Part shown: piece by piece, positions 36,247-48,900 of the stretch
Numbering within the stretch: the stretch's first letter is position 1
How the letters are laid out: every line of letters begins with the position of its first letter
From: Lepidodermella squamata
Taxonomy: Eukaryota > Gastrotricha
Assembly: GCA_047495785.1 (NCBI GenBank)
Contig: JBLDXI010000010.1
Span: 434,001-498,000 of the forward strand
Length of the DNA: 64,000 bases
Direction of reading: 5' to 3'
Made by a program: the position numbers and the translations under genes
Notes under the pieces: model-generated
Databases searched by the model: none
What the model saw: the letters and a program-made list of their open reading frames with translations, nothing else
Told to the model about the DNA's origin: nothing

Positions 36247-38802
36247 TTAATGATTGTCAACATTTCCATCATCTCCGCCACTTGACGCTTCAAGTCGTTG
36301 TTTACATATTTCCGTGACTGCGCAGAGGTCATGCTAGGGTAGAAATTAAGATAATCGGGTAATCGCAGTGTGACGAGTGCTTACCTGAAGAATAAGCAAA
36401 CCGCTCGTAGTGAACATGACGAGGTAGGACAGCGCTTGCTGCAACAGCGTTGTCGGGTCATTGTTAGCCTGCAAAATCGGCCCGTAGTGCATGGCGTGAA
36501 CTGACCCGGGCGCATGGTGAGAAACCGCGTCGCAGTACTCGGCACACAGCGACCAGTCTTGCTGCGTAGGCTGCGCGTGTTTATACACGAGCGTTGTCTA
36601 TAAGCATAACAAACACAACAATGTAATGTGACCTAGGTTGCTAGCTAGCTACTACTCAAACAATAGGTACACCTACCTTGTCGCAGAATCCTATGACGAT
36701 TTCTTTCCGCCGGTCGAAATTGATGTCGGCGACTAGCGAAGATAGCGGCACAGGCGCAGGGCCGCATGCCGACGGCGGCCGCGGCAGCTCGCTCACAGTT
36801 TCGACGACCAGCCCCCTATCCAGGTCCAATCTATTGAGTCAACAACAAATTGCGCAATCGTAAAAACCCGGCCAATAATAAATACCCGTAAACCAAACAC
36901 GGCTCGAGTGACGGGCATACTAGCATGTTTAAGGCGGCATTTGCGTGCTCTTCAAAGAGCTGAATCGACAAAACAGGGCCGAAGTGGAGGAGCAGTAGTG
37001 AAGACGTGACAGTGACCGTTTCCGATGCGCTGTTGATATCGACCAGAGTCACGACTACCGAGCCATCGCGGTAGCCGATGGCACTCACGCCTTGAGACCG
37101 GCTCGGGTCATTTGCGCCCGGTTTCATGTGGTAGCTAATCCAAGTAACCGGAGATCTGTTGAATAAACACGTCATGCAGTGCTATTACAAGGTGGATTGT
37201 TTTACGCTTCTGATGCGCCGTTTGACGACCTGACTTGATCGAGGTGGGGCTTGGCGAATTCAGGAAAAATCGCCGATAATTTTTCGTCTTCATCAGAAAC
37301 GCGAGTGAACAGAGGCACTTCTTCGGTGAATTCCTATAAAAAAATCAATAAAAAAAATAAAAAAGTCTCCAGCTGATTAGCAGGGGGATAGATACAGCGT
37401 GTTCCATAAGTGATGCAACCAAATAAAATGCTACTTAAAATCTACCAGAAAAAATTCGGTCCAACCGGGTAAAATACCGAAAATTACCGAACCGGGTTTT
37501 TATCTAGTGAATTTTAAATTTCTTCGATAAAATCATGGAAAATGAAAGAGGAATGCTTTTAGTAAGTTCAATTTCGGAAAAATATCGAGAAATTACGCAA
37601 TCAGGAAATAGTCGCGGAAATTATGGGACACGCTGTATTAGGAAAAAACATGCGAAAAAGCGGAATTTAAAAAGGTCAGGTTAGTGAGCAGTCCAATTTT
37701 GGGTGAAATAATTTTAGAAAATTCGATTAAAAATGCAAGCTTTATCTTACTTCCTCCTGGTTTTTTTAATTTTTTGAAAATTTTAAATTGAAAAATTTAA
37801 TTATTTTTAGGAATTTCTTTCCTAAAACTTACAAGTTTGGAAACGTGTGAAAACACGTGAATTTGGCCATCCGCGCCACCCAGTAGAAAGGTCGGCCTAT
37901 CAAAGGCCCTGTCCTCGCATAACGAGGTCAAATGAGACGGCAAAAAGTTGAGTGATTGCCGATAGACCAGGCGATTGCAAGCCGTCAGAAACTGCTGCTC
38001 GCCACTGTCTTCCTTATTCTCCAACCCACTCATGTAAATGTGAAAAAAATTCGAATCAGCCGTCGTAGGCGGCCCGGACTGGGTGATGGTGTGGCTTTCA
38101 GCTTTTGTAGGCGACGGCTTCGTCACGCCGGCTGGTGGCTGGTCATTCTCGGAAATACTGTCCGTAACCGAGTCCATCCGGCTCGGACTCACCGACATTG
38201 AATTCGAATTCTGTGAAACTAATAACTGCTGAGAGTTAGTCTGCGGCTCATTTCTCGGCGCATTTGAAGTTCGAGTTCGAATCAACGAGGCCGGGTCGAA
38301 AACGCGCTGAAATTTTAAAACTAATTTTTTTTCCGAATTTTCAGTCAGCAACCTACGCGGTTATTTGCAAAGGCTATTCCAATAAAAATTTGATGACCAG
38401 ATTTTCTTTGATAGATATGGATTGAAAAAACTTCGACTGATCCTGAAAAGGAATTTTTTTTTATAATAGTGGATTTTTTTCTAATTTTTTTTTCGTACGA
38501 TCTCTGTGAGCATTAGGCCCGATTTCAGTGAAAGAAATGTCTCGTAATTGCGGTCCCCAGGCCGTTTTCGATCCAGTTGCGTTGAATTTGTCATTCGGCT
38601 TCGTGAATTTAGCCAGCGTAAATTTGCCGTTCAAAGTGCCGTACAAAAACGCAGAACAGCCAGTTTTCGGCTCGATGACAAACGGCGAAAATAGGTAAAT
38701 ACTGCCCTGGGATGGCGTCGGAAGGGCGAATAACTGATGAAATTTCATCGCAGTGTTTTTGCTTTCCTGCTTGACGGCCTCTTCTTTCATGGTATTTAGC
38801 AT
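36247..38802 (-). CDS. KPTN: Kaptin, KICSTOR complex subunit
   Basis: Kaptin is a beta-propeller subunit of KICSTOR, which tethers GATOR1 to lysosomes and holds mTORC1 in check when nutrients are low. Eight exons (38802-38499, 38442-38357, 38306-37833, 37333-37206, 37155-36886, 36830-36677, 36597-36385, 36333-36247) join in frame to 571 residues. Blocks matching kaptin in order are FLYGTLNGKF, VEVFSIHIYQ with IFIGIAFAN (tiny exon 2), NFFHIYMSG, TFLLGGADGQIHVF, SPVTWISYH, LEPCLVYG, SSLVADINFDRRKEIVIGF and LVMFTTSGLLILQHDL. It is longer than vertebrate kaptin (about 436) mainly because exon 3 has a Ser/Pro/Thr-rich insert of about 80 residues. Acceptor-like TGAATAG ends 12 bp before the ATG. 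Exon calls rest on motifs and frame. Confidence 0.87.
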
Positions 38803-39027
38803 AAAATTAAATACCTATTCAAAAATTCATTCGAAAACTTCAAAATAAATTTAATTTTTGAAAAACTATTTATTTTCAAAAATTGAAATTTAATCGAGAA
38901 AATTGATTGGAAATCGCAACACCGGTCCTGCAATTTTGTTTCCTTTAAATTTACAAATTTTCGAGCAATAAATCGGGCAATGAAGTCGAAGTAAATCAAC
39001 AAATTTTAAATAATTTTGTTCTGTCAT

Positions 39028-39548
39028 TTAGTTGTCGATAACACCGATGTCTTCGTTCCAAAGTGATGGATTATTTTTGATGAATTTCGTCATCAAATCA
39101 ATCGATTCCTTGTCATTGATAACTACCACCTCAACACCGCGACTTCTCAGCAGTTCTTCCTCGCCTAGGAAGGTCTCATTTTCACCGACTACAACTCGTT
39201 TGATCCCATAGAGCAAAATCGCCCCGGTACACCTATTATTAAAGTTGATTCTGCTCATTGGATTTTTTTTCTCAAATTTTACATGGAGCATGGTGACAGT
39301 GTGGTGTATAGCGTGCAATTTGCGTAGACCGAAGCCGGCTGGCGGCCAGCTCGTTCCAAACAGTCCGTTTCCCCGTGTAAAACCGCGCTGCCCTGTTGAA
39401 CTCGCCGATTATGGCCGGAGCCGATCAATTTATTAGTTCCATTGTCAAACATTGCGGCTCCAATTGGAATACCACCCTCTTTCAAGCCAGTTTTAGCCTC
39501 TTCCAACGCGACCTGGTAGTTTTTCAAATCACTGTCCCTCAAAGTCAT
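39028..39548 (-). CDS. Cytosine deaminase, fungal/bacterial Fcy1 type
   Basis: Zinc enzyme that hydrolyses cytosine to uracil for pyrimidine salvage. Exons 39548-39283 and 39232-39028 with a 50-bp intron (donor GTAAAA, acceptor AATAG) give 156 residues; yeast Fcy1 has 158. The zinc/catalytic motifs are complete: LHGETDCLE (His and catalytic Glu) and SPCSMC (two Cys), the second Cys being created by the splice. Other Fcy1-like blocks are GGIPIGAAMF, GSGHNRRVQQGSA, TLYTTLSPCSMCTGAILLYG, RVVVGENETF and EDIGV near the end. The close match is to the yeast enzyme, not to animal cytidine or guanine deaminases. The intron and the flanking animal genes exclude contamination within this contig. Free cytosine deaminases of this type are unusual in animals, so lateral acquisition is possible. 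Confidence 0.9.
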
Positions 39549-39906
39549 TATTGGTAAAAAAATTCTAAATTTCGAGTTTTGACATAAAAATAAATAAATT
39601 AAAATTTTTTGGCTAATTTTACCTGTCCTAATTCTGCCTGTAAGTCCAATACCCAATGATCTTGACCAGTTTGATAACAATAAGACAAAACAATACTAAA
39701 ACGTGGAAAAATCTCCGATTTTAATTGCGTATTTTTGATCAAAAAAATCACACAAAAGTACGATTAAATCGCAAATGGCTAGTCTATTGCTGAACATCAC
39801 AATAATATAACATTAATAAGTAACCATCATTAAACACGGTGTCGCGTGCATCAGATCAAAAAAAACTGATAGAAAAAAATGAGTCATAGTGATAGATTTA
39901 TTTGTT

Positions 39907-42900
39907 TCACAAATTTGGCGGCATCAATCGATCGAGTTGCTTCAAATAGTTGGCGTTGTAATTTTGCACCCGGCCGCGAAACACCGATGGCCCGATAAAT
40001 TGGCACAGACTGACGATGCAGTTCTCGCCGGCTACCAGCGCCATGTGCTGCTGGTCGACGCAGTAGAACAGCGGCTCGAGAAACGACTCCAAATGCGTTT
40101 TAAACGCCTGTTTGCCCAGCTTTTTCGCCAGTTCCGGCAGTTGCTTGCACAGGGTAGACAACAGCACCGAGTGTTGCGAGTAGTCGCGGCGGGATGTCGC
40201 GGTTACGACGTGTTCGACGGCTTTTCCGACGTCGGCCGGCGTGAGAAGGTCGCAGATTTCGACGAAGAGGCAAATCGCGCCGTCTGTGAACTCCCACGGC
40301 TCGGCGGCTCGGCAAAACCGCCGCAGGTGGGTATTACAAGCGTCGCCGTCTTGATCACCCCTGATTGCCTAAAAATTAGACCACAACATCATTTTATGGA
40401 AAAAGAGTCAACAACTTTCCATTTCAATCTCAAGAATCTATCAGTGCGAATTTGTGAATTTTCCTCAAGTTGTCATCAAATTTGATTTTTTTAATTTACG
40501 TCAATTTTCGGTTGAATCGTTGATGGAGATTCACACTTTTCAAAGAAATAAATCCAACTCGCTAGGGCTGTTCCCTAAACTTGTCAGCATCCCACGAGCC
40601 TTGCTAAAAAAATTAACCATTCCTTATTTGAATGATTGATTGAAGCTTTGATTGATATTTTTTTGCATGAATTATTTTCTAGCCGGATTGCTTTTCGGAG
40701 CTGCCCTTACGGCTGCAGCTTCCAGCGCTTACCACGTAATATCGCGATATCGCGATCGCCGGGACCTGATGAAAACGCCGTGGAATTGGGACTCGATATC
40801 AAACGACTGACGAAGCTTCTGATGGCCCCGCGTACCACACGCAACAGGCCTATAAGCTGAGGAAGATGATGGAGGCTGACCCTGAATTTTACGAGGAACT
40901 TTATCGCATTGTGAACATATGGAATCGTTTACCGCCTCATATTTTCGACTTCGATGATAATCTGCCTCTTACTTCGAAGAATGCTTTATTTAAAAACAAT
41001 CTTGATCGTGTGAACTTATTGCAATACTGCGAAGGAAACTTGATATCAAAAAATAGTATGCTATTCCGATTAACGATGAGCTTAGTTGACGAAGTTCGTC
41101 GCCTTATTAAGCATGTTATCAAGAAAAATGACACTGTCGTCGTAAAGGCGAAGGAATGTTGTGGAGATCTGCAGACATTCATCGACAGTTATCTGAGCAA
41201 AGTGGAAGAGGCGAGTGATAAGTTAGATGAGTGGGTCGTTTTCAACTGGTTTTGGTGTTGTAGGAGGAGAAGCAGATATATTCACACCCCGAGATCGAGT
41301 CAACAGCGATGACGGCAAATTTAAGGCAATTTTGAGTAAATTTTGAGTCTTTATAGTTGCGCTGCTTCATTTAGTTATAACAAAGCGGTTGCTCGCCGAA
41401 CGCAATTGGGCTGCAAAGCCTTTATGCATTTCACCTTGGTCGTGGCTGCACATGACTGTTTTGTCGCCATTCGCAAGGGTCCTCAGCCCCACAACCACGG
41501 TGACGATGTCAACAAACAGGGAAGCGTGATGCGCTGTCTTCGACACGATGAAGAAACTCTCAGGGCCGTTGAAGATTTCGCCAACACGAAACTATCTGCC
41601 GTTGAGGTTTCGATGAAGTCGTGTCTAACAGCCCTAAAGCGGAAACTTTCCTAGGCGGATCGTCGCATATGCCCAGACCAGGTCGACGTCTACAACTGCC
41701 GCAGCAGTCAGTTTTACTAGATTATTTATTGTTTTCAATTAAATTTAGATAGCACAAGGTCGAGTTCAGTAGCGTTGAAATGTTGGTCGCTGAGGACCAA
41801 AAGAAGCCCCAAGAAGAGCAGCAAATAATTCATTATACCTCCGGCGATTCACCCACGGGCTTTGTCCTGGGTGTAATGACTCCGTTGCAACAGGCGCTCG
41901 TGGCTTCTAACGAGATCCATGAAGTTGGCTATCTTGACGCTACCTTACTAAGACGTTACTAAGCATGATTACGCCCTAAATGCGAAGTCCAGAAGAGTGT
42001 GGAGAAGGTTTCTGTCTAGGCACACTGCTTTCTATGCTAACTTTTACCCCAGGCAACACTACATTTAGATTTACTGCATGGAAAGCGGCTGCTTTCTAAG
42101 CGCACTTCTCCTCCCGAAAAATCAAACGGATCAAAGACAACCAAAAAGTCTTTTTCAACATTTCGAGTATTGCTCGAATGCCAGATTCCTGCCAAATCTC
42201 GCCTATTTTTGTTAACTCTTTCTACCCCTTTCTTCTTCTTCCAGTTACTCGTGAAATGACTTACTCGAAGCTCGAATAAGTAAAATTCCACCTCGGAACA
42301 AAGTTAAATCACACTTAAGGGAAGCCGAGTAGCCTGGGTATTGAGGTCTCTCGAAGGTGGCGGTTCGAAGCCTCATCGATGGTGTCAACAAGATTTTGTC
42401 GATTTGGCGAAAAATCACGAATCTATTCCCGAAACTGATCATAAGGCTGCGTCGTAAAACCGCGCGTTGGCAATCAAAGACAAGAATTTCCAATCGTTTT
42501 TGCTACCAAGAAATTGCCTAGCATTGCTGAACACGGCGGCCCTCTGCATATTGACGGGACCTACTAACTTTTCTACTTTTTTACTACTGCATTATTGACC
42601 TGTATGTAGCGTGTTACATATCTTGATATGCGTGTACTCGAAGAAATAACCAAAGCTAGCGCCCCGGTTATCGTTTCTGAAAAATCGCAAATCAATTGAA
42701 AATGCATTTGCGCGGGAGTTTGTGAAAGGCAAATCCGGAATCCGGAAGGAAAAGCTTTCACTCGATTACCTTGTTGAAACAAGGAGAATCTGTCCGCGAA
42801 TTTGAGTCCAAATTTTTGATCAACGAAGAGAGAACCAGCTGCCAACTTTACTCGAAGCCGCGAAACGTAGAAGAGGCCGAGAGTGATGACGCGAGGTACA

Positions 42901-45900
42901 TTCAGATGTTGTGAGTTGAAAGTACTGATTACAAAATTTTGCAACTCTCACCTTCATTGCACTAAAAACAGCTGCTGCTGTCACGGTAAAGAGCCCGATG
43001 CGAAATGCCCACGATTGCAGCTCGGCTGCAAAGCTTATTATTCGTTTAAAGCGGGAAAAAGGAAGTCACTGAAGTTGTCCTTGAGACATCGGATAAGGAA
43101 AACACTTTTCACCCTGAGGCTGTATCAGTTGTATCTGGTAAAACTTCGGATGACTACATCGATTTACTGAGCACAGTTAAAACGAGTTATGAACGTGTTT
43201 TTGGTACATTTTAGCATTTTTATTTTCATCACCGGTACCGTGGCCGAAGCAACCCGCCGCGTCGCCAAAATAACTTCAATTTTTATTTTTATCTCCCGAT
43301 CAACCTTTGACGAATTGCGACAATTAAAGTATGACCAATATTTTTTTTGCCTCGCATTTTTTCAATAACTTCGTGACCATGAGGAATTTTTTGGAGCGGT
43401 TTTCACCATTTGATAAATCAGGTCTTCGGTAAACTTTCCTCAAATTTTCGTCAAAATTGGTTCAGAGCGAAGAAATTGGTGACAAAAATGCCGTTTGCGG
43501 TTTCAATTAAGAATTCTCATTTTTGAAAAATGGCATTTTTGCGTCCAATATGGCAAGAGCTGATCATCACTCTTCCCTGAGGATTTGAGCCGTTTGAGAG
43601 ATGGCCTGTGACTAATCGGAGTCACCGATTCCAAAAAAGAAATCATACGACTGTCCGAAACTTGCGGCATCACCAGGTTGGCACAGACCACTCAAAAAAA
43701 TTCAAAAAGCCATTTCGGATCGCTGTTGGTGGATAAGAACTTTTCTGTGGGTGTCAAGATGAATTTCTCTGTTGGAGACGTGTTATTGATCTAATTCCCA
43801 ACGAAGAAAAAGACCGAATAAAGCTTTTCCACAGGATGATGCCGCCAAACCAAAAAACCTGAAAAATGCCATTTTTCAAAAATGAGAATTCTTAATTGAA
43901 ACCGCAAACGGCATTTTTGTCACCAATTTCTTCGCTCTGAACCAATTTTGACGAAAATTTGAGGAAAGTTTACCGAAGACCTGATTTATCAAATGGTGAA
44001 AACCGCTCCAAAAAATTCCTCATGGTCACGAAGTTATTGAAAAAATGCGAGGCAAAAAAAATATTGGTCATACTTTAAAACGTTTTCGGTTTGCTACGTT
44101 TACTCAGCTTTTTGCTACAATACCTCGGATTTGCTACGTAACACCGGGTGGTGCTTCATTCAATTATGAAATATACCCAACGAAGCTCCGAGATTTAGCT
44201 CCGAGCTCCGACTCTTTTTCATTCATTTTACAACGATTTCTATGGCTGTGTTACTCATATATATTTTTTAAAACTTACAAAAACATCTTTATTGACGAAT
44301 CGATGAGCTTCATCCGGCTGGTCCTTCACAGCTTGCAGGCCTTGAAACAGGTATTTCTCGACAACAAGCGTCAAAACTTCGCCCTTGTAGGTCCGACAGA
44401 CCGCGGCTAATGCCACAGCAGCCCCAGCTCGAACCGACGGTATGTTATCCCGCAAATTCTCCGCCATCAACTCGACAATTTTATGAACATGCGGCTGCGA
44501 TTCGCTGGGGAAATTCGCCACAAATTTGCCACAAGCCTGGCACGCGCCGTCTCGAACAGGCCAACTGTCGTCGGAAAAACACACGATCAGAGTCTCGAGT
44601 AGGCGAGAAACATGGCTTGACACGACTTCTCGGTTCATTTTCACCGCTAATTCAGCGATACAGCTGATCGATGCCTCGCGTACAGCGTGATTCTTCGCCT
44701 CGCACTGTTCGACGTAGAAATCGACAACGGCTGGTAGGAATTTTTCGACCAGAGATTTTCCCTCGCCTTTCGTCACCAATTTCCACGTTTCTTGCGAGTA
44801 GTTACGCACGCCTTCGGCTAAATGATAGCGATTTAGGCAGAGGGGCGGGAGAAGGATCGGGTAGAATTCGAGTCGATCTGCTTCGTTTGGCAGTGACTGG
44901 AAGAAATTGCGAGACGCGACGCAGGCGGCCATTCGAACGTGACTCCAATTATCAGAGAGGCCAATCCGCAATTTCGGCACGATTTTACTCCGCAAGTCAG
45001 CTTGATGACCTAAAATTAGAAATTTCGATAATATAGCGTGAAAATCTTACTAATTTCAAATTTTACAAAATTATTCAAATTATTCCGAGTTGAAAATTTG
45101 AGATTTTAATTTTCAATCGGCAGTATCAAACATTTTGCGAACTAAATGTTTCAGGTCTACCAATACTGCCCACAATTTACTGAACAGGCAACTTTTACGA
45201 CGATCTGGCGAGGTACAGTGGAACCTATCGCTGCAAGTGCTCTCGGCAGCCGTTGTGCGGGGTGAGCTGCGGCTGCTTTATCCGCTGTTAACCGGATCAG
45301 TGGCAGAGCAGTCGAGTTTTCAGAAAATCTCCGTCCTAATATTTATTGGTTTCGCAACCCTTAGCATCTGCCAGAGAGCGAAGTACCGCATGGGATAGGA
45401 TATCAATCCCATCTCGGTCCATGCGGTGTATAAAACCAAATACCAAAGGTGTTGCTTTTCATTGCTGACGTTACTTGTCACTTTTCGAATTTACCCGATA
45501 CTCATAATCATAGAATGAGAACTGACATTTCGCAGACTTTGAAGGTACTAGCCAAAAACGGATCACTTTTGCAATACATGGGTGACAACTGGGAGCTTGA
45601 AATGGCGAAAGGATTGTATGGTCGAGATATTAGTGTTTATGAGCGAAAGCACAATGTTGTTATTCGCAAAGATTGGACACTGGAGGAAATTCAACGTAAG
45701 GCGATGGGGAGAGGCTTTGAGGAAAACGTATACTACACGTTCCGAAGCCCGGAGGCGCATGACGATGAGTTGAAGGTGGCCCTTCAACCGTCAAAGCATA
45801 GGCTCAAGTATTTGCCGCGTTATTCACCGCATTCGCAATGGAGGTGCAAAATGCCACTTATGAGGTTATAGAGCAGCATCAAGGATTTCGCTATGAACTA

Positions 45901-48900
45901 CAAAAGCTTTCGCCGATTACGATCAGCATCAGCATCAGGCAGAGCAGCTAATGAAAGCCAACGATGACGTGGAAGAGATAGTTACAAAATTCAGCAGTGT
46001 TAGCAAACAAACTAAACAAGGGAAGCCTCCCACCGGAGGTTAAATACTCTCATATTTCATCTGTGACTCAAGTTCTCAACTACGTTGGTCCAGCAATTTC
46101 TGTAGGTCATCATTTCGTCAACTTCAAGGAAATGGAGACATCCCTCAAATCTGTTGCCGAACTCAATCTTTTCAGCATGATCATGCCTCAGAGCATCAAA
46201 ACGTAGGCTTGTAACAAAGTTGAAGTTATTGCTTGCATTTTCACTACATACTGACGCCTAATCCGTGAGTTTTTCAGACGTCAATTCTGCTTTAAATTGT
46301 TTTAGAGACGCTGAAAGCTTTAAAAATTATCTCAAGGTCTTCAAACAAATTATTATTGAGGCTGGCTTAGCCGTCGAGTTGGAGTATATCAATTCTATTA
46401 CCCCGTCGAGTCTCCCACCGCATATTTTACGGCTGAAAATTGGTGAGCTCCGATACTTCTACTCCGCATCTTGGATCCTAAAACCGGTCCTTGCAACGAC
46501 GATTCTGACGAATCTTAACAGTCGCCACGAGCTTTCAGTCGCGCAACAGCTTCCAACAACAGCGCAACCGCTTCTAGTCGCGCAGCTAGGCTGTTTGACA
46601 CATCAGATGACAGCCTCTCGGACATCATCGTGACTAATTATAATAATCAGCTTATTAACTGTTCTTTGCCTCATCTACAGTTACCTATCAATCACAGCAG
46701 CCTGTAGTTCGAGGTACTTCTAGTGACCCAACGAGACCGCTTGAATCATCCGACGACAGTCTGCCGGACATCATCGAAAAGCCGTCGACTCCCAGACGCG
46801 AAGCCAGAACACGTAAGTCTAATGTGAAAATCGGTCAAAATGATTGACCACGCCAGCACAGCATAGAATACCGAAACACATGGCGACCGATATGCTGCAA
46901 TGCGGCCTGGCTCATGGCTACGCGATGCGACCAGGATTCTCGAATCTGTTGTCGTCGAATGAGTTGACTGGAGTGGTTGGCGCTTACGTGAACGGGACTA
47001 ATTTCGCGTTCCTGCAATTGGCGTACCGTTGGGCTCGATGCGTGACCTGAAGCGGCGGTCATCCAGGAATTTGCAGCGTCCTTCAGGAAGCGGGTCAGCA
47101 GCAGCGCCAAAAACGACCGACGGGGTGAGAGATACTGTACCAAGTGCCGGAAGAACACGCACGCGACACCGGAGTGCTGGGGACCGAAGCGGCAATCAAT
47201 GAAGCCGGAACGAGGGCAGGACATGGCGAATACAATGACGGCAATCATGGCTACGGTGCCAGCTATCAAGCAAGCGATGCAAGGTCGCCGTTGAAGATGA
47301 ACAGTTTCCCCTTTCATTTCATTCATTTTCTTTCATTTTATATTTATTCTGTGATTTATGTGCCGACCATGGTTACGACGTTCAAGTCCCCGCCGTTTTC
47401 GAAGCGTTCTATCGGGCCCATCGTGGGCATCAACGGTCAAGTCGTCATTCACTACGCTTAACCCTCCCGCGCTGTTCGAATCGGCCCGCTCACCGACGAT
47501 CCACAACTACGTTGCCTCAAGGCACTACGAAAGAACGGCGTGTTCAAGAAAAGCGACAAGGGCTCCGCGATGGTCTACATGAAGAAGGAAGCGTACGGGA
47601 AAAAGGCACTCAAGCACCTCTCGGCCGCCAACTACGTACACGCCGGGCTCGCTGCCATGAAGGCTCTAGTGGACCGAGTCAACGCCACCGGCTCAGTGCG
47701 CGCTATTGCGCGGCCGCGACCTCGAGCCTACACGCGACAGGCATATTTACTTTTTACTTTGACAGGCTGTAGTGGACATCAACTGCGCTCAAGTGAAGGG
47801 GTTCGATGTTTGACTTCCCTACATTTTTTGATATTTAGATCTACGAAGGCAAAGACTTAACTGAGTGGGTGTTGACTAATATCACTCCAAGTCAGCCGCC
47901 CAATTGGGTGGCACGCGAAATCGCTGAGGGTTTTCTGGGCGTACAGAAACTGAAGACTCACTAATGATTTTCTTGATTTTTCTCTCTGCTTGATTTTCGC
48001 TCGGCCTTACTCTTTTACTTGCTCTGTACTTTTGTCATTACTTTGTAATAAGACGTTGATTGAGTAATAACTGCGTCAAGTATCGCAAATAAAAATTTAT
48101 AAAAAATTTCATAATAATTCATCAACTGGTGAACATCACGCTGAAAAATCAATATGTATTTAATGCGCAAGTGATAAATGCGCAAGTGAGGGTAATTCCT
48201 AAGCAAGAGTGGCTCGAGCGTGTCGACCGTTATTAAATTGAGCATAGGTATATTAAGCTAACTAATTTTACCTGAAGATTGACCACCATTAGCCTGCGAG
48301 TGGTTTCCATTGCCATTCGATAGCCCAGAACTGATGACTTGCGGATCCGTGAACGACGCCAAAATGTGAAACCCAGTCTCGCGAACGTAGCGATCGCGGT
48401 GATTCAGCGTTTCAAAAAGCAACTCCAAGAACGAATCGTCGATAAATTTCTGAAATTTATACATCCCCAGCCCATCGACAATGCAATGCAGACATTTCAG
48501 CCAGATTTCAAGCGCTTTCCACCTATCGAGTTCCCGCGACATTCGCCGCATAGTATCAGCGTCATTACCCGGCGAGTGAGGTCTGGCTAGACCGTTATCG
48601 CCATCGACACACCCGTCGCTGTAATCACGAGTCGGAGATGGGGAGGCGCATCGCCTTTGCCGGCGATTATTCGCTTCGGTTGTATCGTCATTTTCGGATA
48701 AATCGCTGTTCGAAGTCAAGGAATCTCTGATATTGCCGAGAACGACGTCCTTCCGTCTTTCGAACAGATCGGAACCCATTTTAGCCGCTAAAGCCCCGAT
48801 AACTTCAGCTGAAAATCAGAAAAAATTCAAGGTAAAAAATTCCAGCTTAATTAATTTTAAATTCTAAATTATTGTTTTTAAAAATTATTTAAATTGATTT

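Noticed and set aside
46835-47326. Minus-strand frame of 163 codons in the HEAT-gene intron
   Set aside because: It overlaps plus-strand frames with better protein-like blocks, shows no domain, and adding it would interrupt the well-supported exon 2 to exon 3 join of the HEAT gene.
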